Below are positions 1 through 7,869 of a DNA stretch of 64,000 nucleotides, piece after piece. The notes beneath the pieces are model-generated. The model ran no database searches and had not been told where the DNA came from. It was given only the letters and a program-made list of their open reading frames with translations. Every line of letters begins with the position of its first letter. The stretch's first letter is position 1. The position numbers and the translations under genes were made by a program. Source of the DNA: Ignavibacteriota bacterium (GTDB lineage Bacteria > Bacteroidota > Ignavibacteria > SZUA-365). The stretch is from contig JACRFB010000026.1 of the NCBI GenBank assembly GCA_016218045.1, positions 1 to 64,000 on the forward strand, read 5' to 3'.

Positions 1-993
1 AGTGCCGTCGAAGTCGGTTTGCCGGAGCCGGTACAGCGCCGATTCTGCGCCGGCGGGAATATCGGAATCGAGGAGTTTGTCGGAAAACGAATACCAGCGC
101 GGCTGCATGGTCGTGCCGTGTCCTGCCACCGTCCCGCGTGTTTCCCAGGGACCGTCGGCCGACCAGGCGCGTTGCACCTCGAAACCGAAGTTGTTCGTTT
201 CGGCCTCGGTTTTCCAAGCAAGATCGACCTTGCCGCCGACACGTTCACCGCGAAACACCGAAAGTTCCACCGGCGCGTTGAAGTTGCAACAGACACGCGC
301 GCTCGCGATCCAGTCGACGGATTGTCCGACAACATTGGAAGCCGCCGTAAACGCGGTGTTCGATGTAAACGCAACAGAGCGAACCGGGGAGGTAAAATTC
401 GAGGGTGTCGCAAAAGTCCAGTCGACCGTATGTGTTGCATCACCCCGGATGTAATAGCCGATGTACAGGTCGCGTTTCGGCTGCTGCATGATCGGTTTGG
501 GGTCCGAAGGTGAGACCGGGGGCGGGTCGATTTCGATATAGCCGTTGTTCACTCCAGGCCGGGCCAGGATGTACGTTGTATAGAGCTGGTTATACGGAGC
601 GGACACTTCCTTGATGAAAAACTGAATCGTATCACGGGCCGAGGAACTTGCGCCATTCAGCGTGAACTCCGCATAGACCGTCCACACCGTGCAAGGAGGA
701 GCCACCGTGCTGACGCCCGGCGGGGTGTATCTGAACGCAAAGCGCGATGTGGGAACATTTTGCTGGAAGGTGATTCGTGTTGCGGTGGTATCGAAGTACT
801 GGTAGATCGGGCAGATATGATGCATCTCCGTAGGTTGCTGCGGATCCGCCTGCAACGCGTCGACCATGCTTGCAAACGGGGAGTACACCGACATCACAGG
901 ATGTTCCGGATCCGGGCGCTGCTGCGCCACAAGCATTCCCGAGAGGAGAAGCACAAACACAAAGCCATCACGGAGTGTGGAGGAAGTACGCAT
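1..993 (-). CDS. Secreted protein with T9SS-type C-terminal region (3' end outside the window)
   Basis: The reading frame is open from an ATG at 991-993 to the window edge (331 codons, no stop seen), so the C-terminus is missing. Residues 1-24 form a signal peptide with hydrophobic core FVFVLLLSGMLVA followed by QQ. The middle part is not recognised. From about residue 245 the sequence (VELSVFRGE, VDLAWKTEAETNNFGFEVQR, ALYRLRQTDFDGT) matches the fibronectin-like stretch that commonly precedes a T9SS sorting domain in Bacteroidota secreted proteins; the sorting domain itself would lie beyond the window. Inference: exported through the outer membrane by T9SS, function unknown. A promoter candidate lies at 1039-1069. 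Confidence 0.8.
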   Translation of the reverse strand, partial: MRTSSTLRDGFVFVLLLSGMLVAQQRPDPEHPVMSVYSPFASMVDALQADPQQPTEMHHICPIYQYFDTTATRITFQQNVPTSRFAFRYTPPGVSTVAPPCTVWTVYAEFTLNGASSSARDTIQFFIKEVSAPYNQLYTTYILARPGVNNGYIEIDPPPVSPSDPKPIMQQPKRDLYIGYYIRGDATHTVDWTFATPSNFTSPVRSVAFTSNTAFTAASNVVGQSVDWIASARVCCNFNAPVELSVFRGERVGGKVDLAWKTEAETNNFGFEVQRAWSADGPWETRGTVAGHGTTMQPRWYSFSDKLLDSDIPAGAESALYRLRQTDFDGT

Positions 994-1038
994 AGGTTGT
1001 CCCACGATCAGAGGTCAGTAGCGCCCAAAATCGAATAT

Positions 1039-1069
1039 GAAAAATACGAGTTGCATGGGAGGGTCGCAA
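1039..1069 (-). promoter_or_regulatory. Promoter candidate for the secreted protein gene
   Basis: Read on the minus strand: TTG (1067-1069), 20 bases, TATTTTTC (1039-1046). This is close to the Bacteroidetes primary-sigma pattern TTG-N19-TAnnTTTG and leaves a leader of roughly 40 nt before the ATG at 993. The same spacing recurs at other gene starts in this window. Confidence 0.45.
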
Positions 1070-1149
1070 TGATGTTGGACGTATACAAGTCCATACACAT
1101 TTTCGAGGGTGGAAAGGTGTGGTCGGAGTGATACGACCGCGGCGAGACG

Positions 1150-1180
1150 TTGCGCCCGTGCGCGGATGCGTGTAGATTGG
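1150..1180 (+). promoter_or_regulatory. Promoter candidate for the penicillin-binding protein
   Basis: TTG (1150-1152), 20 bases, TAGATTGG (1173-1180) on the plus strand. It would place the transcript start almost at the ATG at 1189, giving a nearly leaderless mRNA. It also argues against the longer TTG start at 1150. Pattern match only. Confidence 0.3.
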
Positions 1181-1188
1181 CATGTACT

Positions 1189-3111
1189 ATGCGTCGCGGT
1201 TTTGGAATACAGGGTTATGTGTTACTCGTTCTGCTGTTGAGCAGTATCGATGCCTCCGCGCAGGCGCTGCCGCCCATCGTGTTGAAGTACTCGCCCTGTA
1301 TATTCAGCGCGGACGGGCAGGTGCTCGGGTACATCGGCGAAGAGCACCGCGTGGAAGTTCTGTCGCTCGCGCATGTCTCACGGCACGTGGTCGACGCGTT
1401 GATCGCGACAGAAGACCGGGATTTCTACGAACACGACGGCGTGTCGCTGTCGGGCCTCGGCCGCGCGATCCTCAACACGCTCACCGGGAAGACGCAAGGC
1501 GGGAGCACGATCACCATGCAGCTCGCGCGGAATCTCTTTTTGACGAAGGAGAAAACGCTGTCGAGGAAACTCGCCGAGATCGACCTCGCGCGTGATATCG
1601 AGAAGAAATATTCGAAGCAGCAGATACTCGTCCTGTACCTCAACACCGTGTACTTCGGCCGCGGGGCACACGGGATCTGGGCCGCCGCGCACGAGTACTT
1701 CGGGAAGGCCCCCGACAAGCTCACACTGAGCGAGAGCGCCATGATCGTGGGCTTGCTTCAGGCGCCCTCGGCATACGATCCGTCGCGCCATGCGGACAAG
1801 GCGTTACGACGACGCAACGAGGTGTTACACAATCTCGTCGAGACGCAGAAACTGACTGCGTCCGAATACGAGCGGGTGCGGCGCACCCCGCTCGGTCTCG
1901 CTCTGCGCGACAATCGGGGTCGTCAGGCCGTCGAATTTATCCGGCGCGAGGCGGCGGACATTCTCGCGTCGATGGGACGCTCGTTGCAGAGCGAAGATTA
2001 CCGTATCACCAGCACAATCGATTTCATGGCGCAGCAGGCAGCAGAGCGCGCACTTGCGGCACAATGGGACCAATTCCCGAAGGCCATGCGCGAGGCGCAG
2101 GCCGGTATCGCGAGCGTCGAGGCGGCCACAGGGGCGATTCGTGTGATGATCGGCGGTAATCCGACGGCGAATCCGGCCGGACTCAATCGTGCCGCACAGA
2201 TCCGCCGGCAGCCGGGCTCTTCCTTCAAACCCTTTCTGTACGGCGCGGTGCTCGAAGCCGGCCATACACTTGCGACACCCATTCTCGACGCCCCCGTCGT
2301 GACCGACAGCGGAACGGCGTGGGAATGGCGACCCGAAAACGACGACGGTACATACACAGGCGCCGTTGTACCGCTGCGCTACGCCGTGCGCCGTTCGTTG
2401 AATCTCGTGGCGGCGCGCGCGGCGACGGAACTCACGACACCAGCCGCGGTGGCCGCGTTTGCGCAACGCTGCGGCATCACCTCGACACTGCACCAATATC
2501 CATCCATCGCGCTTGGCACAGCCGAGGTGTCGCCTCTGGAAATGGCCGCGTCGATGGCCACCTTCGCATCCTTCGGAACACGCGCGCGACCGTACGCCGT
2601 GGTCTCGATCAGCGACAAAAACGGACGCCTCCTCTACTCGGCAAAACCGGACACCGCCATGGTACTCGATTCGGCTACGGCATTTCTGGTGACCGATGCG
2701 CTGGAAGCCGCCGTCGACAGCGGGACCGCCTCCTCGATACGGGCGCAGTATCGCGGACCCGCCGCCGGCAAAACCGGCACAACGCAGCGTTCGGCTGATG
2801 CGTGGTTTGTCGGGTACACTCCCGTGCTCAGCACTGCTGTATGGATCGGTTTCGACAACCCCGCGCGAGTTCTGACAGGCGAATACAGGTATGGCGGCAG
2901 CGCCTGTGCGCCGGTCTGGGCACGCTTCATGGCCGAACTGCAGAAACAGAGCCGCTACGGCACAGCGACACAATTCCGGAAACCGTCAACAATCTCCTAC
3001 ATCGATCTGTGCGTCGATAGCGGAGAACTTGCGGTGGAGGACTGCCCTCACCGCGTCCTCACACCCATCGACGGCATGCGCCCGCCGAACGTCTGTCACA
3101 TACACGATTGA
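1189..3111 (+). CDS. Class A penicillin-binding protein (transglycosylase-transpeptidase)
   Basis: 640 aa bifunctional peptidoglycan synthase that polymerises lipid II and cross-links stem peptides at the periplasmic face of the inner membrane. A signal or anchor segment (VLLVLLLSSIDASAQA) covers residues 10-26. The GT51 transglycosylase domain covers about 50-220, with the catalytic-Glu motif ATEDRDFYEHDG (Glu75), GGSTITMQLARN and YLNTVYFGRGAHG. The transpeptidase domain (about 300-610) has all three motifs: SSFK (Ser344), SLN and KTGT. ATG 1189 is preferred over TTG 1150 because it starts directly before the hydrophobic segment. The C-terminal tail is short and Cys-containing, without the long domain of PBP1C. 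The gene stands alone and converges with the hydrolase gene at 3173. Confidence 0.93.
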   Translation: MRRGFGIQGYVLLVLLLSSIDASAQALPPIVLKYSPCIFSADGQVLGYIGEEHRVEVLSLAHVSRHVVDALIATEDRDFYEHDGVSLSGLGRAILNTLTGKTQGGSTITMQLARNLFLTKEKTLSRKLAEIDLARDIEKKYSKQQILVLYLNTVYFGRGAHGIWAAAHEYFGKAPDKLTLSESAMIVGLLQAPSAYDPSRHADKALRRRNEVLHNLVETQKLTASEYERVRRTPLGLALRDNRGRQAVEFIRREAADILASMGRSLQSEDYRITSTIDFMAQQAAERALAAQWDQFPKAMREAQAGIASVEAATGAIRVMIGGNPTANPAGLNRAAQIRRQPGSSFKPFLYGAVLEAGHTLATPILDAPVVTDSGTAWEWRPENDDGTYTGAVVPLRYAVRRSLNLVAARAATELTTPAAVAAFAQRCGITSTLHQYPSIALGTAEVSPLEMAASMATFASFGTRARPYAVVSISDKNGRLLYSAKPDTAMVLDSATAFLVTDALEAAVDSGTASSIRAQYRGPAAGKTGTTQRSADAWFVGYTPVLSTAVWIGFDNPARVLTGEYRYGGSACAPVWARFMAELQKQSRYGTATQFRKPSTISYIDLCVDSGELAVEDCPHRVLTPIDGMRPPNVCHIHD

Positions 3112-3172
3112 CCATTCCGGGAAAAAATCCGCGCCGCGCGATATCCGCGTGACCACGTACGGATTGTCGCAG

Positions 3173-4315
3173 TCAGTCGGCGGGCGTGATGAATTGATCG
3201 AGCCAGCGGACAAGCTCCCCGCTCAGACCGTCCACAAATTCGGATTTCAGAGTCCGATATTCTGACGGTGCGCCGCTGCGCGCCCGCTGGAAGAGGTGGT
3301 TGGCAGAGGGCAGCGTGCGCACCGAGGTGCGGGAATCCGCGCAGAGGGCGGCGGCATGGGTGAGCAGCGGCGCGTTGAGAACGGCGGGCACCTGCAGATC
3401 GCGGTCGCCGAAGAGCGCGAGGAGAGGGCACGATACCAACGGGAGCAGGCGCGAGGGATCAAAGGCCGCGAGCGAGCGGAACCAGGGCGTGTCCATCATG
3501 GACTTCTGTTGCGTGAACAACAGATCGGCATGTGCATCAACATCGGTGAGGGCGCGCCTCATTGCGGCGGGCATTTCGGCGATATCCGCGGCCGCCTTCA
3601 CACGGAAATCCGGCCGCACGACTTCAAAGGGCAGGCCGGCGGCGAGCGTTTCGAAAATGCGCCGAAGCAGGGACACTTCGCGTGCAATCTGTGTTTCTGG
3701 CAGACCGTTTGCACGGTGAATCAACTCGGTCTGCGCGAGGACATTTTCCCGGACGGGCGCTATCGGTCCGGCCAGCAGAATCAGAAACGGCACACCCGGA
3801 TCGCGGGCTGCCGCGAGCAGCGCCACCGCGCCGCCTTCACTGTGTCCGAGTATGCCGGTCGGCACACCGGGGAAACGCGCGGCGAGCAGCGACCGCGCCA
3901 CGAGCGCGTCCGAGGCAAACGTCTCGAGAGTCGCATCACTCATTTTTCCCTGCGAGCCCCCCACGCCGCGGTCATCCAAGCGGAGTGTCGCAATGCCGTC
4001 GAGCGCCAGTGCGTGCGCAAGCACACGGAAGGTCGCGAAGCCGCCTATCGTATTGTCGCGGGACTGTGCTCCGCTTCCGGTGAGCATCACACAGGCGCAA
4101 CGCGGAGTGCCTGTTCCGGGCAGCGTGATCGTGCCCGCAAGAGTCACACCATCCGCGGAAAATACGATCTCCTCCTCCAGCGGCACGGAGGCGGACGAGT
4201 CGGTTTGGGCTTCGGACGCTGGGATCATTGTGAGAAGGAAGGCGAGTGAGATGAAGCAGGAGAACCAGGCACGGAATCGTGTCACGGATGTATCCGGGCG
4301 AGCCGCACACGGCAT
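3173..4315 (-). CDS. Exported alpha/beta hydrolase, third gene of the B12-regulated unit
   Basis: 380 aa. N-terminal signal peptide (WFSCFISLAFLLTMIPASEA, residues 17-36), then an alpha/beta hydrolase fold of the dienelactone-hydrolase/acyl-aminopeptidase type. Visible triad: nucleophile Ser in GHSEGG, Asp in FGDRDLQVP, His in ANHLFQ; oxyanion region MLTGSGAQSRD. Start: ATG 4313-4315 gives a clean signal peptide; an in-frame GTG at 4369 would add 18 residues. It lies 63 bp (or 9 bp with the GTG) after the propeller lipoprotein gene on the same strand, so it is probably in the cobalamin-riboswitch transcript. Substrate unknown; a link to corrinoids is only inferred from position. Confidence 0.85.
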   Translation of the reverse strand: MPCAARPDTSVTRFRAWFSCFISLAFLLTMIPASEAQTDSSASVPLEEEIVFSADGVTLAGTITLPGTGTPRCACVMLTGSGAQSRDNTIGGFATFRVLAHALALDGIATLRLDDRGVGGSQGKMSDATLETFASDALVARSLLAARFPGVPTGILGHSEGGAVALLAAARDPGVPFLILLAGPIAPVRENVLAQTELIHRANGLPETQIAREVSLLRRIFETLAAGLPFEVVRPDFRVKAAADIAEMPAAMRRALTDVDAHADLLFTQQKSMMDTPWFRSLAAFDPSRLLPLVSCPLLALFGDRDLQVPAVLNAPLLTHAAALCADSRTSVRTLPSANHLFQRARSGAPSEYRTLKSEFVDGLSGELVRWLDQFITPAD

Positions 4316-4378
4316 GAAGTCGCGCGAGGGAATCGGTTCCGGGTGATATGGATAGGCGGGCGGAATCACAACGCCATG

Positions 4379-5443
4379 TCAATCCACGATCACGATGTGG
4401 CCGGGAATGATTCCGACAGCATGCTCCGATTTTTTGCTGCCGCTCAGGTCGTACACGAGCAGCTTGCCCGGCTGCACAAAATCGAGAGGATCGGTCGCGT
4501 AGAGGACGCGGCGCCGGGCATCGAAGGCAAGCGAGTAGAACGTGCCGGGAATGAAGGCATCGGTCACCGCTTTCGTGGCGAGATTCACACGCTGGATGCC
4601 CGCACTTTGAACGGTGTAGAGATACCCCGCGTCGTCGAGGGCGATGCGCTGCGGGTGCCCGCCGAGCGTCACACTGTCGGTGACACTCATACGTTCCAGG
4701 TCGAGAAAAAAGAGCTTCCCGGGCGTGTCGTCATTTGGATCGTTGAAGTCGTTGTACGCACCCGTGCACAGCACCACCGCGGTGGCCGCGCCCAGCCGTG
4801 CAATATGGACGGGATAGTCGCCCACGGGAATAACCGCCCGGATCGAGTCGGATGGCAGCGCTACCACCGACACGGTGTTGTCGGCGCCAAAACCGCTATT
4901 CGCGACAAAAAGGCGGTTGCCGTGCAGCAGCATCCCCTCCGGATTTTTCCCCACACCGATGTTGCGCACCACAAGGTTCGACACCATGTCGTACAGCGAA
5001 ACGCTGTTGCTGTACAGGTTCGTGATGTACCCCCAGCCGTCGTTTCCCAACACGATGTGGCGAGGACTCGCCACGAGCGGCGAGGTGATGGTTTTGGCCA
5101 GCGCTCCGGTGTTGAGATTCAGCACTTCGACCTTGTTGGATCCGTTCACCACCAGATACAACATGCCGTTGTGTACCGTGAGCGAATTGCCCGTGTCTCC
5201 GAGGTCCTTCCCGGTAAGCGCCTTGAAATAATCGTTCCGCACCGTGCCGGAATCGGGATTGAACAGACTCAGCGAGGCGTTCCCGCGCTGAAAGTTTCCC
5301 TCATTGAGCACGAGTACGCCTTTCACCTTCACGTCCGGCTGCGGCGGCGCCGTGCTTTCGTCGTCGGAGCAGCCGAGGATCAACAGCGAAAGAAGCAGTG
5401 AAGGCAAAACACGGAGTAGCGGGGATCCGAAGAATCGTATCAT
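4379..5443 (-). CDS. YncE-like beta-propeller lipoprotein, partner of the TonB receptor
   Basis: 354 aa. Lipoprotein signal with lipobox LLILGC and a following SDDE, which suggests surface exposure in Bacteroidota. The rest is built of NHL/YVTN-like blades (for example NKVEVLNLNTG, NSVSLYDMVSN, NTVSVVALPSD), typical of the YncE/DUF5074 family. In this phylum such lipoproteins are often encoded beside BtuB-type receptors and are thought to assist corrinoid capture at the cell surface. Its ATG overlaps the TGA of the receptor gene by four bases (ATGA at 5440-5443), so translation is likely coupled. Regulated with the receptor by the upstream cobalamin riboswitch (inference). Confidence 0.85.
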   Translation of the reverse strand: MIRFFGSPLLRVLPSLLLSLLILGCSDDESTAPPQPDVKVKGVLVLNEGNFQRGNASLSLFNPDSGTVRNDYFKALTGKDLGDTGNSLTVHNGMLYLVVNGSNKVEVLNLNTGALAKTITSPLVASPRHIVLGNDGWGYITNLYSNSVSLYDMVSNLVVRNIGVGKNPEGMLLHGNRLFVANSGFGADNTVSVVALPSDSIRAVIPVGDYPVHIARLGAATAVVLCTGAYNDFNDPNDDTPGKLFFLDLERMSVTDSVTLGGHPQRIALDDAGYLYTVQSAGIQRVNLATKAVTDAFIPGTFYSLAFDARRRVLYATDPLDFVQPGKLLVYDLSGSKKSEHAVGIIPGHIVIVD

Positions 5444-7380
5444 GGAATATCCAGTGAAAGTGTGAGACGGAAGGCGCGCGGTGGCATGGGATAGAAGGCA
5501 ACCAACTGGTACTGCGCGTCGAGCAGGTTCAGCACCTCGGTCTTGACAATGAGGCGCGCAGGGGAGAGTGTAAACGCATACGATGCCGCCGCGTCCAGCG
5601 TGGCGGTGGATTCGAGGCGCGATTCCGGGGCGTTGGTTTCGAGCGTGTAGCGCGGACCAACCACATGCAGCGTCACTGCGAGACCCAGGCCGCCGAAAGC
5701 ACCTTCGAACGCCGCACCGCCCGAATACGCGGGCGTGTAGGGAAGCTCGCGGCCTTCGGTCGCATCACCGATAAAGGACCGGTTCATCTTTTTTGTCGAG
5801 AGGATCTGCGCATGCGCGCGATATCGGAAGAGCCCGCCGGGAACCATGCCGTGCATGCGCAGCTCGAATCCACGCGAGAGCACGTGCTGTATGTTCTTCG
5901 GCGACCAGAACACACCGGCACCCGGCATCCAGACGATTTTGTCGGTGATGTCGTGCAGGAAATAGGACGCCTCGACATGCAGCACGCGGTCCAGCACGGA
6001 GGCCCCGAGGCCTGCATCGTAGGCCGCAGAAAATTCGGGGCGCAGATCGGGATTGCCGCCCTGCAGCCAATACCGCTGATTAAAGGTCGGGGCGCGGAAG
6101 CCGCGCGAGTAACGTGCGCGCAGAAAAAGCCGCTCGCCGTCGAGCGCGAGATTGGCGCCGAGACCGGGCGACCATACGGAGAGGCGGCGCGGACCCGGAG
6201 AGTCGGCAAGAACGTCGTACCGGAGTGAAGGGAACAGCCGCAGCGAAGGCAGGGAGGGCAGCAGGACCTCGGCGCTCGCAAAAGCTCCGGCGGCGCTGCG
6301 TGAAGGCACTCCGCGCACATCAAGGGATCGAAGCTGCGCGGCCACAAGATCGAAGCCCGCGAGGAAACGGAGCGACGGTCCGCTTTCGTGCTGTACCGAC
6401 GCAGAAAGTGATGTGGCGGTGTTCTCGTATTTGCTGTCGATTGCGCGGCCGCCGAATTGCACCGCGGGATCGACGTAGTGCTGCGAATTGCGGGTGAAAC
6501 CGGGCGCAAAACGGATGACCGTTTCCTGTGACATCTCGAACGCGGCCTGCAGTGTCACCGAAGCGTCGAGGTCCCGCTGCCGTGCCTGCGCGGGCGTGGT
6601 GGTGAGGAAGGCGCCCGGGGCGCCGGCGTCGTTGTCGCTTACCCGCGCATGGAGCGAGAGACGCGCGGAGGGCGCGACGTAGTCGGCATCGGCGGTCAAC
6701 AGGCGGCGCGTATAGTCGGCATTCGCGCGTGTGAACTCGCCCGCGGGTTCGTGCGCTGAAGTGAAGGGGAAGTTATTGCGCGCATGCTCGGCGCTGCCCG
6801 CAAGTGCGAGACGCAGCGGGCCGATATCGGTGCGGCCGCTCAGGGATGCGGCGGTCCACCCGAAGGATCCTCCGCCCGCGCGCAGCGAGACGCGCGGCGC
6901 GGCGGCGGAGCCGCTGCTGATGTTCACCACACCGCCCAGCGCATCGGATCCGTACAACGCGCCGTATCCGCCGGCAGCCACCTCGAGCCGGTCCAGGCCA
7001 AGAAGTGGAAGGCGGCCCAAGTCCACCGTGCCGTTCTGCGCGTCGTTCAGCCGCACGCCATTGTAATACACCACGGTGTACTCCGGTCCGAGTCCGCGGA
7101 AAGAGAGCATCCGGAGCCCGTTCCCGTAGGAGCGCAACTGGGCGCCCGGTGTGGATTCCAGCACATCGGCGAGGGTCGTTGCCGGCAGCGCGTTCATCTC
7201 CGCGCGGTCGTAGCGTTCGACGGCCGAAGGTGCGCCGGCCGCCGCGAGCGGGAGACGCGTGGCCGTGACCACCACTTCCCGTCCCAGGAAAAACAGGAGC
7301 GAGTCGTCCGGTCCTCCCGCGAGGACCGACGGGCCCAGCGCGAGGCAGAGGAACATGAATATGGCGAAGCGACGGAGCAT
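5440..7380 (-). CDS. btuB: TonB-dependent outer-membrane receptor, BtuB-like (cobalamin uptake)
   Basis: 646 aa. Signal peptide MLRRFAIFMFLCLALGPSVLA; a TonB-box-like EVVVTATR follows at about residue 36. The plug domain (about 35-155) has LADVLESTPG, SFRGLGPEYTVVYYNGVR and YGALYGSDALGGVVNI. The remainder is a 22-strand-type barrel ending in FRLTLSLDIP with no extra domain. The ATG at 7378-7380 is chosen over an upstream frame extension to 7473 because it begins directly at the signal peptide and lies downstream of the leader terminator. The assignment to cobalamin rests on the clear B12 riboswitch in its leader, not on barrel residues. First gene of a three-gene unit. Confidence 0.88.
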   Translation of the reverse strand: MLRRFAIFMFLCLALGPSVLAGGPDDSLLFFLGREVVVTATRLPLAAAGAPSAVERYDRAEMNALPATTLADVLESTPGAQLRSYGNGLRMLSFRGLGPEYTVVYYNGVRLNDAQNGTVDLGRLPLLGLDRLEVAAGGYGALYGSDALGGVVNISSGSAAAPRVSLRAGGGSFGWTAASLSGRTDIGPLRLALAGSAEHARNNFPFTSAHEPAGEFTRANADYTRRLLTADADYVAPSARLSLHARVSDNDAGAPGAFLTTTPAQARQRDLDASVTLQAAFEMSQETVIRFAPGFTRNSQHYVDPAVQFGGRAIDSKYENTATSLSASVQHESGPSLRFLAGFDLVAAQLRSLDVRGVPSRSAAGAFASAEVLLPSLPSLRLFPSLRYDVLADSPGPRRLSVWSPGLGANLALDGERLFLRARYSRGFRAPTFNQRYWLQGGNPDLRPEFSAAYDAGLGASVLDRVLHVEASYFLHDITDKIVWMPGAGVFWSPKNIQHVLSRGFELRMHGMVPGGLFRYRAHAQILSTKKMNRSFIGDATEGRELPYTPAYSGGAAFEGAFGGLGLAVTLHVVGPRYTLETNAPESRLESTATLDAAASYAFTLSPARLIVKTEVLNLLDAQYQLVAFYPMPPRAFRLTLSLDIP

Positions 7381-7419
7381 TGGCTGTGTATGCGGGCCAT
7401 CGCTCGGGGAAGCGGCAAC

Positions 7420-7450
7420 AAAAATCCCCGCGCATACAATGCGACGGGGG
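7420..7450 (-). terminator. Intrinsic terminator in the btuB leader (riboswitch expression platform)
   Basis: On the minus strand CCCCGTCGCA pairs with TGCGCGGGG (one bulged T, loop of about five bases) and is followed by ATTTTTG. It sits between the B12 box and the btuB ATG, so ligand-bound riboswitch could favour premature termination. Any alternative anti-terminator pairing was not worked out. Confidence 0.6.
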
Positions 7451-7523
7451 TGGGGACGACTAATCGTGCACACATGTGCAGATCGGTCTCACCAGTCCTC
7501 ACCCGCGAAGGCCCTGTGTGAAG

Positions 7524-7686
7524 CGCCATGGCAGGTCTCCTGACTTGCAGCGACTCGCGTGGCAGCGCGCCTTCCCGGTGCGACCCAGTGGCATGTGCGC
7601 TGCCTCTCTACTGCTTACAGTTGCGGGGCAGTTGCCGATTTTCACGGCATTCCCGGTTTCATCCCCCGGCGGGGGGAACCATGGCG
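7524..7686 (-). promoter_or_regulatory. Cobalamin riboswitch
   Basis: Read on the minus strand. The closing P1 stem pairs CGCCATGG (7679-7686) with CCATGGCG (7524-7531), perfect over 8 bp. Inside are the family hallmarks in order: GATGAAACCGGGAATGCCGT, GCAACTGCCCCGCAACTGTA, GCCACTGGG, CGGGAAGGC, and the B12 box AGTCAGGAGACCTGCC at 7531-7546. This is the standard adenosyl/methylcobalamin aptamer. It precedes a leader terminator and a TonB receptor, so B12 should repress the uptake genes. Subtype (AdoCbl or MeCbl/AqCbl) was not determined. Confidence 0.95.
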
Positions 7687-7741
7687 GCGATGGAAAAGAA
7701 CAAGAACGCAGAACGAACGTACGCGCTCGGAGGGACAAAGG

Positions 7742-7773
7742 CAAATGTGCGCTGCGGAACCGCGTACGATCAA
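7742..7773 (-). promoter_or_regulatory. Possible promoter of the B12 riboswitch transcript
   Basis: Minus strand TTG (7771-7773), 21 bases, CACATTTG (7742-7749), about 55 bases before the 5' side of P1. One mismatch to TAnnTTTG and a spacing one base longer than at other sites. The rest of the 489-bp gap 7381-7869 outside the riboswitch and terminator shows no gene. Confidence 0.3.
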
Positions 7774-7869
7774 TGTGAGGGATTCATCGAGCGACAGGGC
7801 CGTGTCGTTGCGTCCGTGCGATGTTCAGGTATGCCGTGAGGGAGCTGCAGCCGTGAGGGAGATGTTCGT

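Noticed and set aside
1-513. Plus-strand frames at the window start (150 and 164 aa)
   Set aside because: The minus strand holds a continuous frame with signal peptide and T9SS-type sequence; the plus frames are its shadows.
4343-5401. 352-aa plus-strand frame over the propeller lipoprotein
   Set aside because: Antisense shadow; the minus-strand gene has lipobox and repeat blades.
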